From NCBI RefSeq assembly GCF_026340305.1, contig NZ_JAPEPI010000002.1, forward strand, positions 2,542,001 through 2,606,000: 64,000 nucleotides of DNA, given 5' to 3'. The stretch is from Streptomyces sp. NBC_01381 (GTDB lineage: Bacteria > Actinomycetota > Actinomycetes > Streptomycetales > Streptomycetaceae). The notes beneath the pieces are model-generated. The model had not been told where the DNA came from, made no database searches, and worked only from the letters and a program-made list of their open reading frames with translations. The translations under genes and the position numbers were made by a program. Positions 18,701 through 28,300 of this stretch are shown here, in pieces. Within the stretch, counting starts at the first letter, position 1. Every line of letters starts with the position of its first letter.

Positions 18701-19029
18701 GACCCGCCCGCACACCGGTCGAGCACACCCTGCTCGACCTGTGGCGCGGCGTGCTGCGGCGCGCGGACATCGGCGTCAACGACGACTTCTTCAGCCACGG
18801 CGGTGACTCGCTGATGGTGATGCGGGTGATCGCGGCAGCGCACGACACCTGGGGCGTGGACATCACCGTACGGGCCTTCTTCCGGGCTCCGACCGTGGCC
18901 CGACTCGCCCCGCTGGTCGAGGGGTTGCTCGCCGATCCCGCCGCACGGGGCGGGACGGACCGAAGTTCTGGCGCGCCCGACCGGATCGTCCCGGTCGCCC
19001 GCCGACGCATCGCGTACGAGGAGGGTTGA
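15727..19029 (+). CDS. Non-ribosomal peptide synthetase, C-A-PCP
   Basis: 1100 residues from the ATG overlapping the MFS stop. The condensation domain (about 15-440) has an intact HHIICDG near residue 152. The adenylation domain (about 475-970) has YTSGSTGRPKG near 625. Its pocket residues (from SFDGYLGELV, ADFVPTV, LIVGSD, NCYGLTEGTID) read roughly D-G-G-D-I-G-C-I-D, which I cannot assign; a polar or unusual residue is likely. The carrier motif HGGDSLM is near 1026, and the chain ends about 75 residues later without a TE or epimerase. An MbtH gene follows directly, suggesting that one or more A domains of the island need it. Confidence 0.92.
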   Translation: MSFGTPGTRLPSGPAPSGGDVLSPAQESFWFLDRMHPGTALYNACSAIRLTGPLDPEAAARAVAEIVRRHDVLRTRFPADGGVPRVRVEPELPVPTALIDLTGLHPEHRAAEARRLTEEHARRPFDLQTGPLIRTVLLRSADDDHTLLLNWHHIICDGWSRQVFLDEFLELVAARAESRDPDLTPLPAQYADLVAGRRHLRAGDPVYEAELSYWRAQLSGLTDVRRLPPDRTPPERSTPPADAARRTLDPELMCRVGKLARAERVTPFMVLLTAFVITLSRHLDQDDVVVGTPSALREEVDADLLIGPFLNMLALRTDLSGDPTVRQALARVRETCLGAYEHQTVAFQDVVSAIGAERTESDSQFFGVTFQYIGTPSTRRAGGLTARADEVEVGVAKFDLTVDVFAEEGQTDVLAQYDSDLYRPETIDGLLGLWQTVLDDMTLDPERPVGLTGDLGPEERALLLDAATGAAVAPADDCVLDVFEQWAERTPDAPALVHGDTRLTYGELDRAANRLAHRLRGEGVTPGSRVGIYMERSAESVVAVLAVWKAGAAHVPLDLDSPAARRAMIVADAGVGVVVTQEGIVADLADDPVRSVVAGPDGADPGRFPGSRPERGIGRDSLCYVMYTSGSTGRPKGVMATHGSLRRIQLAWEHAFVLRGRIRSHLQMANFSFDGYLGELVRSIGSGATLVVCPRETLLLPARLLRLMRDEGVDVADFVPTVLRTLAAHITESGQDLAFLKLLIVGSDTFPADELERIRRLCGPDTDVVNCYGLTEGTIDSTYFTVGAADQDTRSVLIGTPLPGTEAYLLDDRMRLVPPGVPGTLYIAGPSLTRGYLGAPGRTADAFVPHPFATRPGARMYRTGDRGRYRHGPHGLRIEFLGRRDHQLKVRGYRVELGEIEAAFRRSPSIRDAVVLTAEEQGTRRVHAYLVPSAGQGDVDWHAVVREHLPLYMLPDRLVLLPELPLTPNGKLDRAALPKAGGAEVAPPGTARPARTPVEHTLLDLWRGVLRRADIGVNDDFFSHGGDSLMVMRVIAAAHDTWGVDITVRAFFRAPTVARLAPLVEGLLADPAARGGTDRSSGAPDRIVPVARRRIAYEEG

Positions 19030-19257
19030 GTGACCACTGGACCGCAGCACGGCGGCGACCCGGCCGCATACCGGGTCGTCGTCAATCACGAGGAGCAGTA
19101 CTCGATCTGGCCCGCCGAACAGCCGCGCCCGGCCGGCTGGGAGGACACCGGGCACGGCGGACCGCGCGAGGAGTGCCTGGCGTACATCGAGACCGTCTGG
19201 ACCGACATGCGGCCGCTGAGCCTGCGCCGCCGGATCGAGCGGGAGGCCGCCGGATGA
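19030..19257 (+). CDS. MbtH-like protein
   Basis: 75 residues, usual for the family. Conserved features are visible: NHEEQYSIWP, PAGWEDTG, ECLAYIETVW and DMRPLSLR. MbtH proteins bind adenylation domains and are needed for solubility or activity of many of them. The GTG start lies right after the stop of the C-A-PCP gene, and the stop overlaps the next gene by 4 bp. A second MbtH gene (37328-37525) serves the siderophore operon; the two may be interchangeable. Confidence 0.93.
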   Translation: MTTGPQHGGDPAAYRVVVNHEEQYSIWPAEQPRPAGWEDTGHGGPREECLAYIETVWTDMRPLSLRRRIEREAAG

Positions 19258-19499
19258 CGCCGTACTACCTGGGCTGTCTCCTCGGAGACGTGCGCGGCTT
19301 CGCCGGCTGGGCCGAAGCCGCGGCGGGGGAGCAGCGGGAGCTGCCCGACGACACCGTGGTGTATCTGCGCGAGGACCTGGCCGTCGTACGCCACCCGGTG
19401 CAGGCCGACCAAGGGGTGCTGTGGGACGCGGCGACGCCGCAGTGGCGTGCCTTCTGCGCCGACGCGCTGCGGTTCGAGCCGCCCGCCGGACGGAAGTGA
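19254..19499 (+). CDS. Small unknown protein (81 residues)
   Basis: Starts at an ATG overlapping the MbtH stop (ATGA) and ends at a TGA overlapping the GTG of the next gene, so it is translated as part of the operon. It begins MTPYYLGCLLGDVRGFAGW and is otherwise acidic and soluble, with a single Trp-rich C-terminal half (LWDAATPQWRAFCADALRF). I recognise no family and see no motif. The tight coupling on both sides argues that it is real. It may assist the dioxygenase or the MbtH protein, but that is a guess. Confidence 0.75.
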   Translation: MTPYYLGCLLGDVRGFAGWAEAAAGEQRELPDDTVVYLREDLAVVRHPVQADQGVLWDAATPQWRAFCADALRFEPPAGRK

Positions 19500-20443
19500 C
19501 GGCCGTGCAGCTGCCCCACGTCATCGAGGCCCACGAGGGCGAGGAACTCCTCGGCAGGATCGGCCGGGACCGCGCCGCGATCCGCCGGCGGCTGCGCTCC
19601 GACGGCGCCGTGCTGCTGCGCGGCTTCACGGCAGGCGGCGTCGACGGGTTCGAGTCCGCGGTACGGGAACTGTCCGGCGAGGCCCCGCTGCGCTACGAGG
19701 AACGGTCGTCGCCGCGCAGCACCATCAAGGGCCGGGTGTACACCTCCACCGACTACCCGCCGCACGAAGAGATCTTCTTCCACAACGAGAACTCCTACCG
19801 CGTGTCCTGGCCGATGAGCCTGTACTTCTACTGCGTCGAGCCACCGGGCGGCAGGGGAGCGACCCCGCTCTCCGACACGCGCCGTGTGCTGAGCCTCCTC
19901 GACCCCGCCGTGCGCGAGGAGTTCGAGCGGCGCGGCTGGAAGGTGGTGCGCAACTTCGGCTCCGAGTTCGGGCTGAGCTGGCAGGAGGTCTACGACACCG
20001 ACGACCGGGCCCAGGTGGAGCGGTTCTGCGCGGCCAACGGCGTCGACGTCGAATGGCGTCCGGACGGCGGCCTGCGCACGTCCTCGGTGCGCGATGCCGT
20101 CCATCGGCACCCGGAGACGGGGGAGGAGGTGTGGTTCAACCACGCGGCGATCTTCCACATCTCGACACTGTCGCCGGAGAATCGCGAGGGCATGCTCGAA
20201 CTGTTCGGCGAGGAAGACCTGCCCAACCAGAGCTACTTCGGTGACGGCGCGGACATTCCCGACGACGTGATGGCGCACGTACGCGACTGCTACCGGACGG
20301 CGGCCACACGGTTCGACTGGTCCCGCGACGACGTCCTGGTCATCGACAACATGCTCACCGCGCACGGCCGGGAACCCTTCACCCGCCCCCGTACGATCGC
20401 CGTCGCCATGGCCGAGGCGGTCGCGGCGAACGGGCGGGGGTGA
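19496..20443 (+). CDS. TauD-type Fe(II)/2-oxoglutarate dioxygenase 2
   Basis: 315 residues from GTG at 19496 (GTGA overlap; GTG at 19505 is an alternative). The metal motif FFHNENSY near residue 95 is the HxE form found in SyrP-like hydroxylases, and the distal His is in LTAHGREPFTRPR near residue 289. It differs considerably from the first TauD-type enzyme at 9035-10075, so it probably acts on another residue or carrier. It is followed by the A-less C-PCP gene with a GTGA overlap, so it may oxidise the residue held on that carrier (inference). Confidence 0.88.
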   Translation: MTAVQLPHVIEAHEGEELLGRIGRDRAAIRRRLRSDGAVLLRGFTAGGVDGFESAVRELSGEAPLRYEERSSPRSTIKGRVYTSTDYPPHEEIFFHNENSYRVSWPMSLYFYCVEPPGGRGATPLSDTRRVLSLLDPAVREEFERRGWKVVRNFGSEFGLSWQEVYDTDDRAQVERFCAANGVDVEWRPDGGLRTSSVRDAVHRHPETGEEVWFNHAAIFHISTLSPENREGMLELFGEEDLPNQSYFGDGADIPDDVMAHVRDCYRTAATRFDWSRDDVLVIDNMLTAHGREPFTRPRTIAVAMAEAVAANGRG

Positions 20444-22383
20444 CCGCCATGACGGGACGAACCGTGTCCGCCCTGGTGAGCGACGCGTCGTACGCCCAGG
20501 CGCGGATGTACTTCCTCGACGAACTGGCCCAACGGACCGGGGTGTTCACGGTCGCCCGTGTCCTCGACCTGACCGGTGACCTCGACCCGGCGGCCCTGGA
20601 CGCGGCGGTGCGCGGATGCGTGCGCCGCCACGAGAGCCTGCGCACCTGCTTCCGCGTCCACGAGGGACAGCTGCAGCAGATCGTCACCGACCACGAGCCC
20701 GGGCTGCGCATCCTCGACCTGCGCACCCTGCTCGGGCGGGACACCCCGCCGGACGAGCAGGACCTCGTCGCCGAGCTGGCCCGCCAGGAGGCCGCCGAAC
20801 CCTTTGATCTGCGGCGCGTCCCCCTGCTGCGGACCACACTGATCCGCCTCACCGACCAGCGCGCCGTCCTGCTGCTGACGCTGCATCACATCGTGGCCGA
20901 CGCCTGGTCGCTGGACCTGCTCCTGCGTGAGCTCGCGGCGCTCTATCGGGCCCATGTCACCGGCGCTCCCGACGGACTTCCCGAACTTCCTTTGCAGTAC
21001 GCGGATTTCGCCGCCTGGCAGCAGCGCGCCGGGACGAGCGGCGCCCATGACCGGCTCCTCGCCCACTGGCGCGAGCGCCTCCGCGACCTGCCCGAACTGC
21101 CCCTGCCCACCGACCGTCCGCGCCCTGAACAGCTCTCCTACCGAGGCCAGGAACTCTCCGTCCCGCTCGACGACCGGCTCGCGGGCCGGCTGGGTGCCCT
21201 GTGCCGAGAGGAGGAGGCGAGCCTCTTCATGGGCCTGCTCGCCGGCTTCTATGTCGCGCTGCACCGCTACAGCGGCCGGGCCGACCTCACCGTGGGCGGC
21301 ACCACGTCCGGCCGGGCCCGCCCTGAGACCCAGAACGTGATCGGTTCCTTCGTGAACATGGTGGTGCTGCGGACCATGGTCCGCGACGACCACACGCTGC
21401 GGGACGTGCTGCGGGCCACCGCGGAGACCTGTCACGACGCCTACGACCACCAGGAACTGCCCTTCGAGCGGCTGGTGGCCGCGCACGGCGGCGCCCGAAG
21501 GGCCAACAGGAACCCGCTGTTCCAGATCGTGTTCCAGATGATCGCCGAGCCGGACGACGAGCTGTCCGTGCCAGGGCTTGGCATCCGGATGCGCGAGGCC
21601 GCCACCAGTGTCACCACCTTCGACCTGGTGTGCACCGTGACCAACAGGGCCGGCCGGCTCTCGGCGACCCTGGACTACGCGACCGAGCTGTGGGACCAGG
21701 ACACCGTCGCGGCCCTGGGTCACGCCTGGCAGCGGGCGCTGCGGGACCTCGCAGAGCGGCCCGACCGCCCCCTGCGGGACATCGCCCTGGCCGAGGAGCG
21801 TCCGTACGCCCCGGACGTCCTGCCGGACGAGCTGCGCGGCGATGCGGCCCTCGCGGAGCTGCCCGCCGATGCCGTGCTGACCGTCCGCGACCCCTACGGT
21901 CACCCCGCGCCGCCCGGAGCGGTCGGTGAGCTCTTCCGCCGCGACAGGCCGGATGGTCCCGCGCGGCCGACCGGCGTCGCGGTGCGGTCACGCGGAGACG
22001 GCCGCCTCACGGCCGCGCCATCGCAGGACGCCGCCCCCGCACCCGCCCCGGAGCCGTCCGACAACACCGCACCCGTCGGCCCCATGGAGCGCGAACTGGC
22101 CGCACTGTGGGAGGAGTTGCTCGGCTGCACGGGCGTCGGACGGCACGACAACTTCTTCCAGTGCGGCGGCCATTCGCTGCTTGCGACGGTGCTCATCACC
22201 CACGTCCAGGAGCGCTACGGCGCCGATGTGACCCTTGAGGCGTTCTTCCGGCAGCCCACCCCCGCGGGCCTCGGCGAGGCGATCGCCACCGCCTCCGACG
22301 CCGCAGGGAAGACCGGTGCCGCGGGAGCCGATGAACTGAGCGCGCTCGTGGACGCCTTGGAGCGACAGGGGGACCATGCCTGA
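20440..22383 (+). CDS. Non-ribosomal peptide synthetase, C-PCP with remnant of a deleted A domain
   Basis: 647 residues. The condensation domain (about 10-440) has HHIVADA near residue 148, a DG-to-DA variant of the active-site motif. The carrier domain with CGGHSLL is near residue 575. Between them, where about 500 residues of adenylation domain would sit, there are only about 110. Within these, residues 475-525 contain DPYGHPAPPGAVGELF and TGVAVRSRGDGRLTAA, which match A-domain segments around the late core motifs (compare VLDGDGDPVPAGVTGE and RTGDxVRxxxxGxL in neighbouring proteins). I read this as an in-frame scar of a lost A domain. The carrier must then be charged in trans. The 3' end overlaps the next gene through ATGCCTGA. 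Confidence 0.9.
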   Translation: MTAMTGRTVSALVSDASYAQARMYFLDELAQRTGVFTVARVLDLTGDLDPAALDAAVRGCVRRHESLRTCFRVHEGQLQQIVTDHEPGLRILDLRTLLGRDTPPDEQDLVAELARQEAAEPFDLRRVPLLRTTLIRLTDQRAVLLLTLHHIVADAWSLDLLLRELAALYRAHVTGAPDGLPELPLQYADFAAWQQRAGTSGAHDRLLAHWRERLRDLPELPLPTDRPRPEQLSYRGQELSVPLDDRLAGRLGALCREEEASLFMGLLAGFYVALHRYSGRADLTVGGTTSGRARPETQNVIGSFVNMVVLRTMVRDDHTLRDVLRATAETCHDAYDHQELPFERLVAAHGGARRANRNPLFQIVFQMIAEPDDELSVPGLGIRMREAATSVTTFDLVCTVTNRAGRLSATLDYATELWDQDTVAALGHAWQRALRDLAERPDRPLRDIALAEERPYAPDVLPDELRGDAALAELPADAVLTVRDPYGHPAPPGAVGELFRRDRPDGPARPTGVAVRSRGDGRLTAAPSQDAAPAPAPEPSDNTAPVGPMERELAALWEELLGCTGVGRHDNFFQCGGHSLLATVLITHVQERYGADVTLEAFFRQPTPAGLGEAIATASDAAGKTGAAGADELSALVDALERQGDHA

Positions 22384-25300
22384 AGCCGACCTCGCCGAGC
22401 GGATCCAGAACCTCACGGCGAAGCAGCGCACGGAACTGCTCAGACAGCTGCGCGAGCGCGGCATCACCCCGCCGCTGAGCCTGTTCGCAGGCCCTGCCGA
22501 TGGCGACGCGCCCGTGTCGTCGGGGCAGCGTCGCATCCTCTTCCTGGGCGCGCTGCAGCCGGAGAACTCCGGCTACACCAGCGTGAACCCCTTCCGGCTC
22601 ACCGGGCGGCTCGACCCGGCCGTGCTCCACCGCTGCCTGAACGAGATCACGGCCCGGCACGAGATCCTGCGTACCGTGTTCCCCCTGGTCGACGGCGTCC
22701 CCGTGCAGCGCGTCCGGGCCGCCGCACGGGTCGAGCTGACCGTCGTCGACCTGCGCGGACTGCCGCCCGCACGGCGCGCCGCCGAGGCGGACCGACTCAT
22801 CGAGGCCGAGCACGGCATCCCCTTCGACCTGGCGGAGACCCCGCCCGTGCGGTTCCGGCTGTTGCGGCTCTCCGCAGAGGAGTCGGTGCTCCTCTCGGTG
22901 TTCCACCACGTCCTCGTGGACGGCTGGTCCCTCGCCGTCCTGGGCCGCGAACTGACCGCTCTGTACGAGGCGTTCGCGATCGGCCTGCCGAGCCCGCTGC
23001 CGCCCCTGCCCGTGCAGTACGGCGGCTTCGCCCGCTGGCAGGCGGTCTGCGAGGACGGCGCGGAGGCCCGGCGGCAACTGGCCTACTGGGAGACGCACCT
23101 CAGCGGCGCCCCCGACCGGCTCGACCTGCCCACCGACCGGCCGCGGCCACCCGTGCAGAGCCACCGGGGAGCCACCCATCATTTCGTGGTCGACGCCGAA
23201 CTGATCGACTCCCTGCGCGAGTTGGGCGTACGGCACGGAGCCACCCTCCACATGACCCTGCTCGCCGCGCTCGCCACCGTGCTCCACCGCTACAGCGGTC
23301 AGGGCGATCTGCTCATCGGCGGAGCCGTCGCCAACCGGCGGCAGAGCGAACTGCACGACCTGGTGGGCTTCTTCGCCAACTCGGTGCTTTTCCGGGTGCG
23401 CCTCGACGACGACCCCGACTTCGCGGAACACCTGGCCCGGGTGCGCCGGACCTGCCTGGAGGCGCACGACCACCAGGACGTTCCGGTGGACCTGATCGCC
23501 CAGCGCCTGTTCCCCGAGCGTGACCTCGCGCGCAATCCGCTGTACCAGGTGAATTTCACCCTGCACAACACGCCGCCCGTCACCGGCGACCCTTCCGGTC
23601 TGACGGTGACACTGCTCGACACGGCGACCGAGTCGTCCCGCTTCGACCTCGACTTCAACATCCTGGAGACCGACGAAGGACTCGACTGCCTGGTCGACTA
23701 CGCCACCGACCTCTTCGACGCCGCCACCGTCGGCCGCATCTGCGACTCCCTCGGCGAACTGCTCCGTGCCGTCGCCACCGACCCCGAACGGCGCCTCTCC
23801 GCCCTGCCGGTGCTGTCCGCGCGCGAACTGCGGCGGATCGTGAACGAGTGGAACGACACCGGCACCGAGTCCTGCGCGACCCCCCTGCACGAACTGGTGG
23901 CGGCCCAGGCGTCCCGCACACCCGACGCGGTCGCGGTGAGCCGCGCGGACCACACCATGACGTACGCAGAACTCGACAGGGCGGCGAACCGGCTCGCCCA
24001 CCACCTGCGGGACGCCGGCGCCAGGACCGGCACCGTGGTGGCCGTCCTGATGGACCACGGACCCCAGACAGTGACCGCGCTCCTCGCGATCCTCAAGACC
24101 GGCGCCGCCTACGTGCCGCTCGACCGCACGCATCCCGCGTCCCGTACGAACGCCATGCTCGCCGACAGCGAGGCCACCGTCCTGGTGGTGTACGACGCCC
24201 TGCCGGCGCAGGTGGACCCGGCCGGCGCCCGGGTCGTCAGGACGGCCGCCGAAGCCGACGCGATAGCGCGGCGGCCATCGGCCGCCCCCGATGTCCGTGT
24301 GTCGGCGGACGACCTGATCTACCTCATGTTCACCTCGGGCTCCACGGGCCGCCCCAAGGCGGCGCTGCTCACCCACCGCAACATCGTCAACTACCTGCTG
24401 TGGGCGAAGGATTACTACGCCGCGGCCGCGGGGACGGGCGTGCCCGTGCACTCGCCGCTCGCCTTCGACCTGACCGTGACGAGCGTCTTCGCGCCCCTGC
24501 TCGCCGGTCAGCGCGTGCTGCTCCCGACGCCGACCGCCGACGACACCCCCGACGCCGCCCTGCGCGACCTGCTGACGGACGCCGCCGACCTGAGCTTCGT
24601 CAAACTGACGCCCTCGCACCTCAGGCTCCTTGAACAGTCCGCCGACGGCGCACCGCTCGTTCTGCCCGCCCGGACGGCCATCCTCGGCGGGGAGGCCCTG
24701 CACGAGGACGCCCTGTCCGCGCTGCGCGCGGGTACGCCCGATGTCCGGATCATCAATGAGTACGGACCCACGGAGACCGCCGTGGCCTGTACCGCCTTCG
24801 ACGCGGGGAGCGGCCCGCAGGCGGACAGTGGGGGCCCGGTGCCGATCGGCAGGCCGATCGCCAACGTCCGCGTCCACGTCCTGGACGAGGCGCTGCGCCC
24901 GGTGCCGGTCGGTGTGCCCGGCGAGGCGTGCGTCGGCGGTGCCGGAGTGGGCCAGGGCTACTGGGGGCGTCCCGCGCTCACCGCCGAACGCTTCGTGCCC
25001 GACCCCTTCGGCACGGTCCCGGGCGCCAGGCTGTACCGGACGGGCGACCTGGTCCGGCTGCTGCCCAGCGGTGAGCTGGAGTACCTGGGCCGCCGGGACG
25101 GACAGGTCAAGGTGCGCGGCCACCGGCTCGAACCCGCCGAGGTCGAGGCCGCGGTGCGCAGCCACCCGGAAGTGCGGCAATGCGCCGTCGAGGTGGTCAG
25201 CCGCGCGCCCGGCGACGAACGCATCGTCGCCTTCGTCTGCCTGCGGGACAGCTCGAGGAGCGAGCGGAACTGGGACGGCGACCGCGTCGAGGAATGGCGG

Positions 25301-28300
25301 CGGCTCTACGAGACAACCTACGGCGATCTGCCCGCCGACCGCGACGCCGACTTCAACCTCGCGGGCTGGCTCAGCAGTTACACCGGCCGGCCCCTGGACG
25401 AAGGGGAGATGCGTGCCTGGCTCGACGACACACTGCGCCGCATCGGCGCCCTGCGGCCCCGCAACGTTCTGGAGATCGGCAGCGGCACCGGCATGATCCT
25501 GCTCAACATGGCGCCCACGTGCGGGAGTTACCGGGCCACCGACCTCTCCGCCCCCGCCGTCGCGTACGTACGGGACACGGTGGCCGCCATGGAACTTCCA
25601 CCCGGCCGGGTCGAGGTCCGCACGGCCCCCGCCCACCAGAGCTTCACCCCGGAGGCGGGCGACCCGGCACCCGACACGGTGGTGCTCAACTCGGTGGTCC
25701 AGTACTTCCCTTCGGCCGACTACCTCCTCGACGTGCTCCGGCAGGCCGTCGACGCGGTGCCCGACGGCGGCCACGTCTTCCTCGGCGATCTGCGCAGCCT
25801 GCCGCTGCTCGACCTGTTCCACACCTCCGTCCAGACGCACCGGGCCCCGGCGAACATGCGCATCGCCGAACTGCGGTCCAGGATCCGCCGCCAGAGCGCC
25901 CTCGACCCGGAACTGTGCGTCGACCCACGGCTGTTCGAGGAGGTGGCGGCCCGCTGGCCGCGGGTCGCGCAGGTCCGTGTGCTGCCCAAGCGCGGCCGCC
26001 ATGACAACGAGCTCAACCACTACCGGTACGACGTCGTCCTCACCGTCGGCCCCGAGGAGCCCTCGCTGGAGCGCTCAGGCACGCTGCTCGACTGGGCCGC
26101 CTCACCCCTCACTCCGGACGAACTCCTGCGCCTCATCGAGCGGGAGCGCCCCGAGCGGCTCAGCCTCACCGGCGTACCCAACGCCCGGCTCGGCGCGGCG
26201 CTCGCCCTGCGCGACCTCATCGAGGAGCGTGCGCCTTCGTCCTCCGTGGGTGAACTCCGGGCCCGCGCCAGCGCACTGCCCCCGCACGGCCGCGCCCCGG
26301 AGGACTGGTGGGAGCTGGCCGATCAGTGCGCGTACGAGGTGGAACTGAGCTGGCTCGAAGGGCGGTCCGACGGCGCGTACGACGTCGTCCTGGTGCGCCG
26401 CGCTGACTGCGCCGCCCCGCCGCCCGAGACCACCGCGCACCGCTCCGCCACACCCCCCGCCGAGCTGTTCGACGCACGGCGGCACACCAACGACCCGCAC
26501 TGGCGCCGTGCCTGCGCGGTGACCATTCCGGACATCGACGCCCACGTACGGAGCTGGCTGCCCGAACCGCTCCTTCCGGCCCACTACGTCCCGCTGCCCG
26601 AGATCCCGCTCACCTCGAACGGAAAGGCGGACCGCACCCAGCTGCGGCGACTCGCGGCGGACCCCGCCGTCGTGGAGCGGGCCGTCTGGGGCGTGGCCGC
26701 CCGGGAGCTCACCGCCACCGAACAGGTCGTCGCCGACATCTGGCGCGAGCTGCTCGACTGCGGTGACGTCACGCCCGACGACGACTTCTTTGGACTCGGC
26801 GGGCACTCGCTGCTCACCCTCCAGGTCGTCTTCCGCCTCCGCAAGCGCCTGGACGTCGCCCTGCCGGCGCGCGCCCCGTTCGACCACCGGACCCTCGCCG
26901 ACCTCGCCGCCTGTGTCGACGCGCTGCGGGAGCCCGAGGCCGGCGCCGCACCGCCGCCGCTGACCGCCGTGCCCCGCACGGGAGTGCTGCCGGCCTCCTG
27001 CGCCCAGGAACGGCTCTGGTTCATGGACCAGTTGAACCCGGGCGATCCCCGGTACAACGTGCCGGTCTTTGACCGTATCCGCGGACCACTCGACCCCCGG
27101 GCGCTGTCCCGGGCGCTCGACGCGCTCGTCGCCCGGCACGAGGTGCTGCGGACGATGATCACCGCGCCCGACGGCGTGCCCCGGCAGGAGATCCGGCCGC
27201 CCGCGCCGGTGCCGCTCCCGCTGGTCGACCTCACCGGGCTGCCCCCGGCGGCTCGGGAAGCGGAACTGGCCCGCCTGGTGCGGGAAGAGTACCGCCGGCC
27301 CTTCGACCTGGCCGAGGGGCCGGTCATCCGTGCCCACCTGGTGCGCCTCGCCCCGCAGGACCACGCCCTCCTCCTGTCGCTGCATCACATCGTGCACGAC
27401 GGCTGGTCGTTGGGCCTCTTCAACGTCGACTTCGCCGCGTTCTACGAGGCCTTCGCCGAGGGACGCGAGCCCGACCCGGCCACGCCGTCGGTCCAGTACG
27501 CCGATTACGCCGTATGGCAGCGTCGCCTGCTCGACGAGGGCCACCTGGACGCCCAACTGGCCTACTGGAAGCGCAAGTTGGCCGGAGTCGTCGATCTGCC
27601 CCTACTGGCCACAGATCACCCACGGCCCGTCCGGCCCACCGGCAGTGGCCGGCTGCTCCCCGTCTCCGTCCCGGCCGAAACGGTGGGGAAGATCCGGCGG
27701 CTGTGCCGGCAGTCCGGGGCCACTCCGTTCGCCGTGCTGCTCACCGCCCTCGGCGTGGCCCTGTGCGCCCACACGGGCGAGCGGGAGGTGACCGTCGGCA
27801 CCGATGTCGCGGGCCGGACCGCCGCCGAGACGCAGGACATGCTCGGCTTCTTCGTCAACCAGCTGACGCTGCGCGTCGACCTTGCGGGCGACCCGACCCG
27901 CAGTGAGCTCCTCGCGCGCGTCCACGGCACGGTGCTCGAAGCGCTCAGCCACCAGGACGTGCCCTTCGAGCGGGTCGTCCAGGCGCTCAACCCGCCCCGC
28001 AGCCGCCGGCACAGCCCGCTGTTCCAGACCAAGCTCGTACTGAACAACACGCCGGGACGGTCCGGCGTCGAACTTCCGGGCCTGCGCATCGAACCCGTCC
28101 AGGCAGGACTCGACACCACCAGGTCCGACGTGGCGCTCGTCCTGCAGGAGAGCCAGGCGGTGCGGGACGGCATCAGCCCGTCATCCGACGCGGACGGGGA
28201 GATCACCGGATTCCTGGAGTACAGCACCGAGCTGTTCGATGAGCCGACCATGACGAAGCTGCTCGACGACTTCGAGCGCGCCCTCGACTCGCTGACCGAC

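Noticed and set aside
19254..19499. RiPP precursor peptide for the radical SAM enzymes
   Set aside because: The small protein is acidic and globular-looking, has no repeated or core-like C-terminus, and lies in the NRPS arm away from both radical SAM genes.
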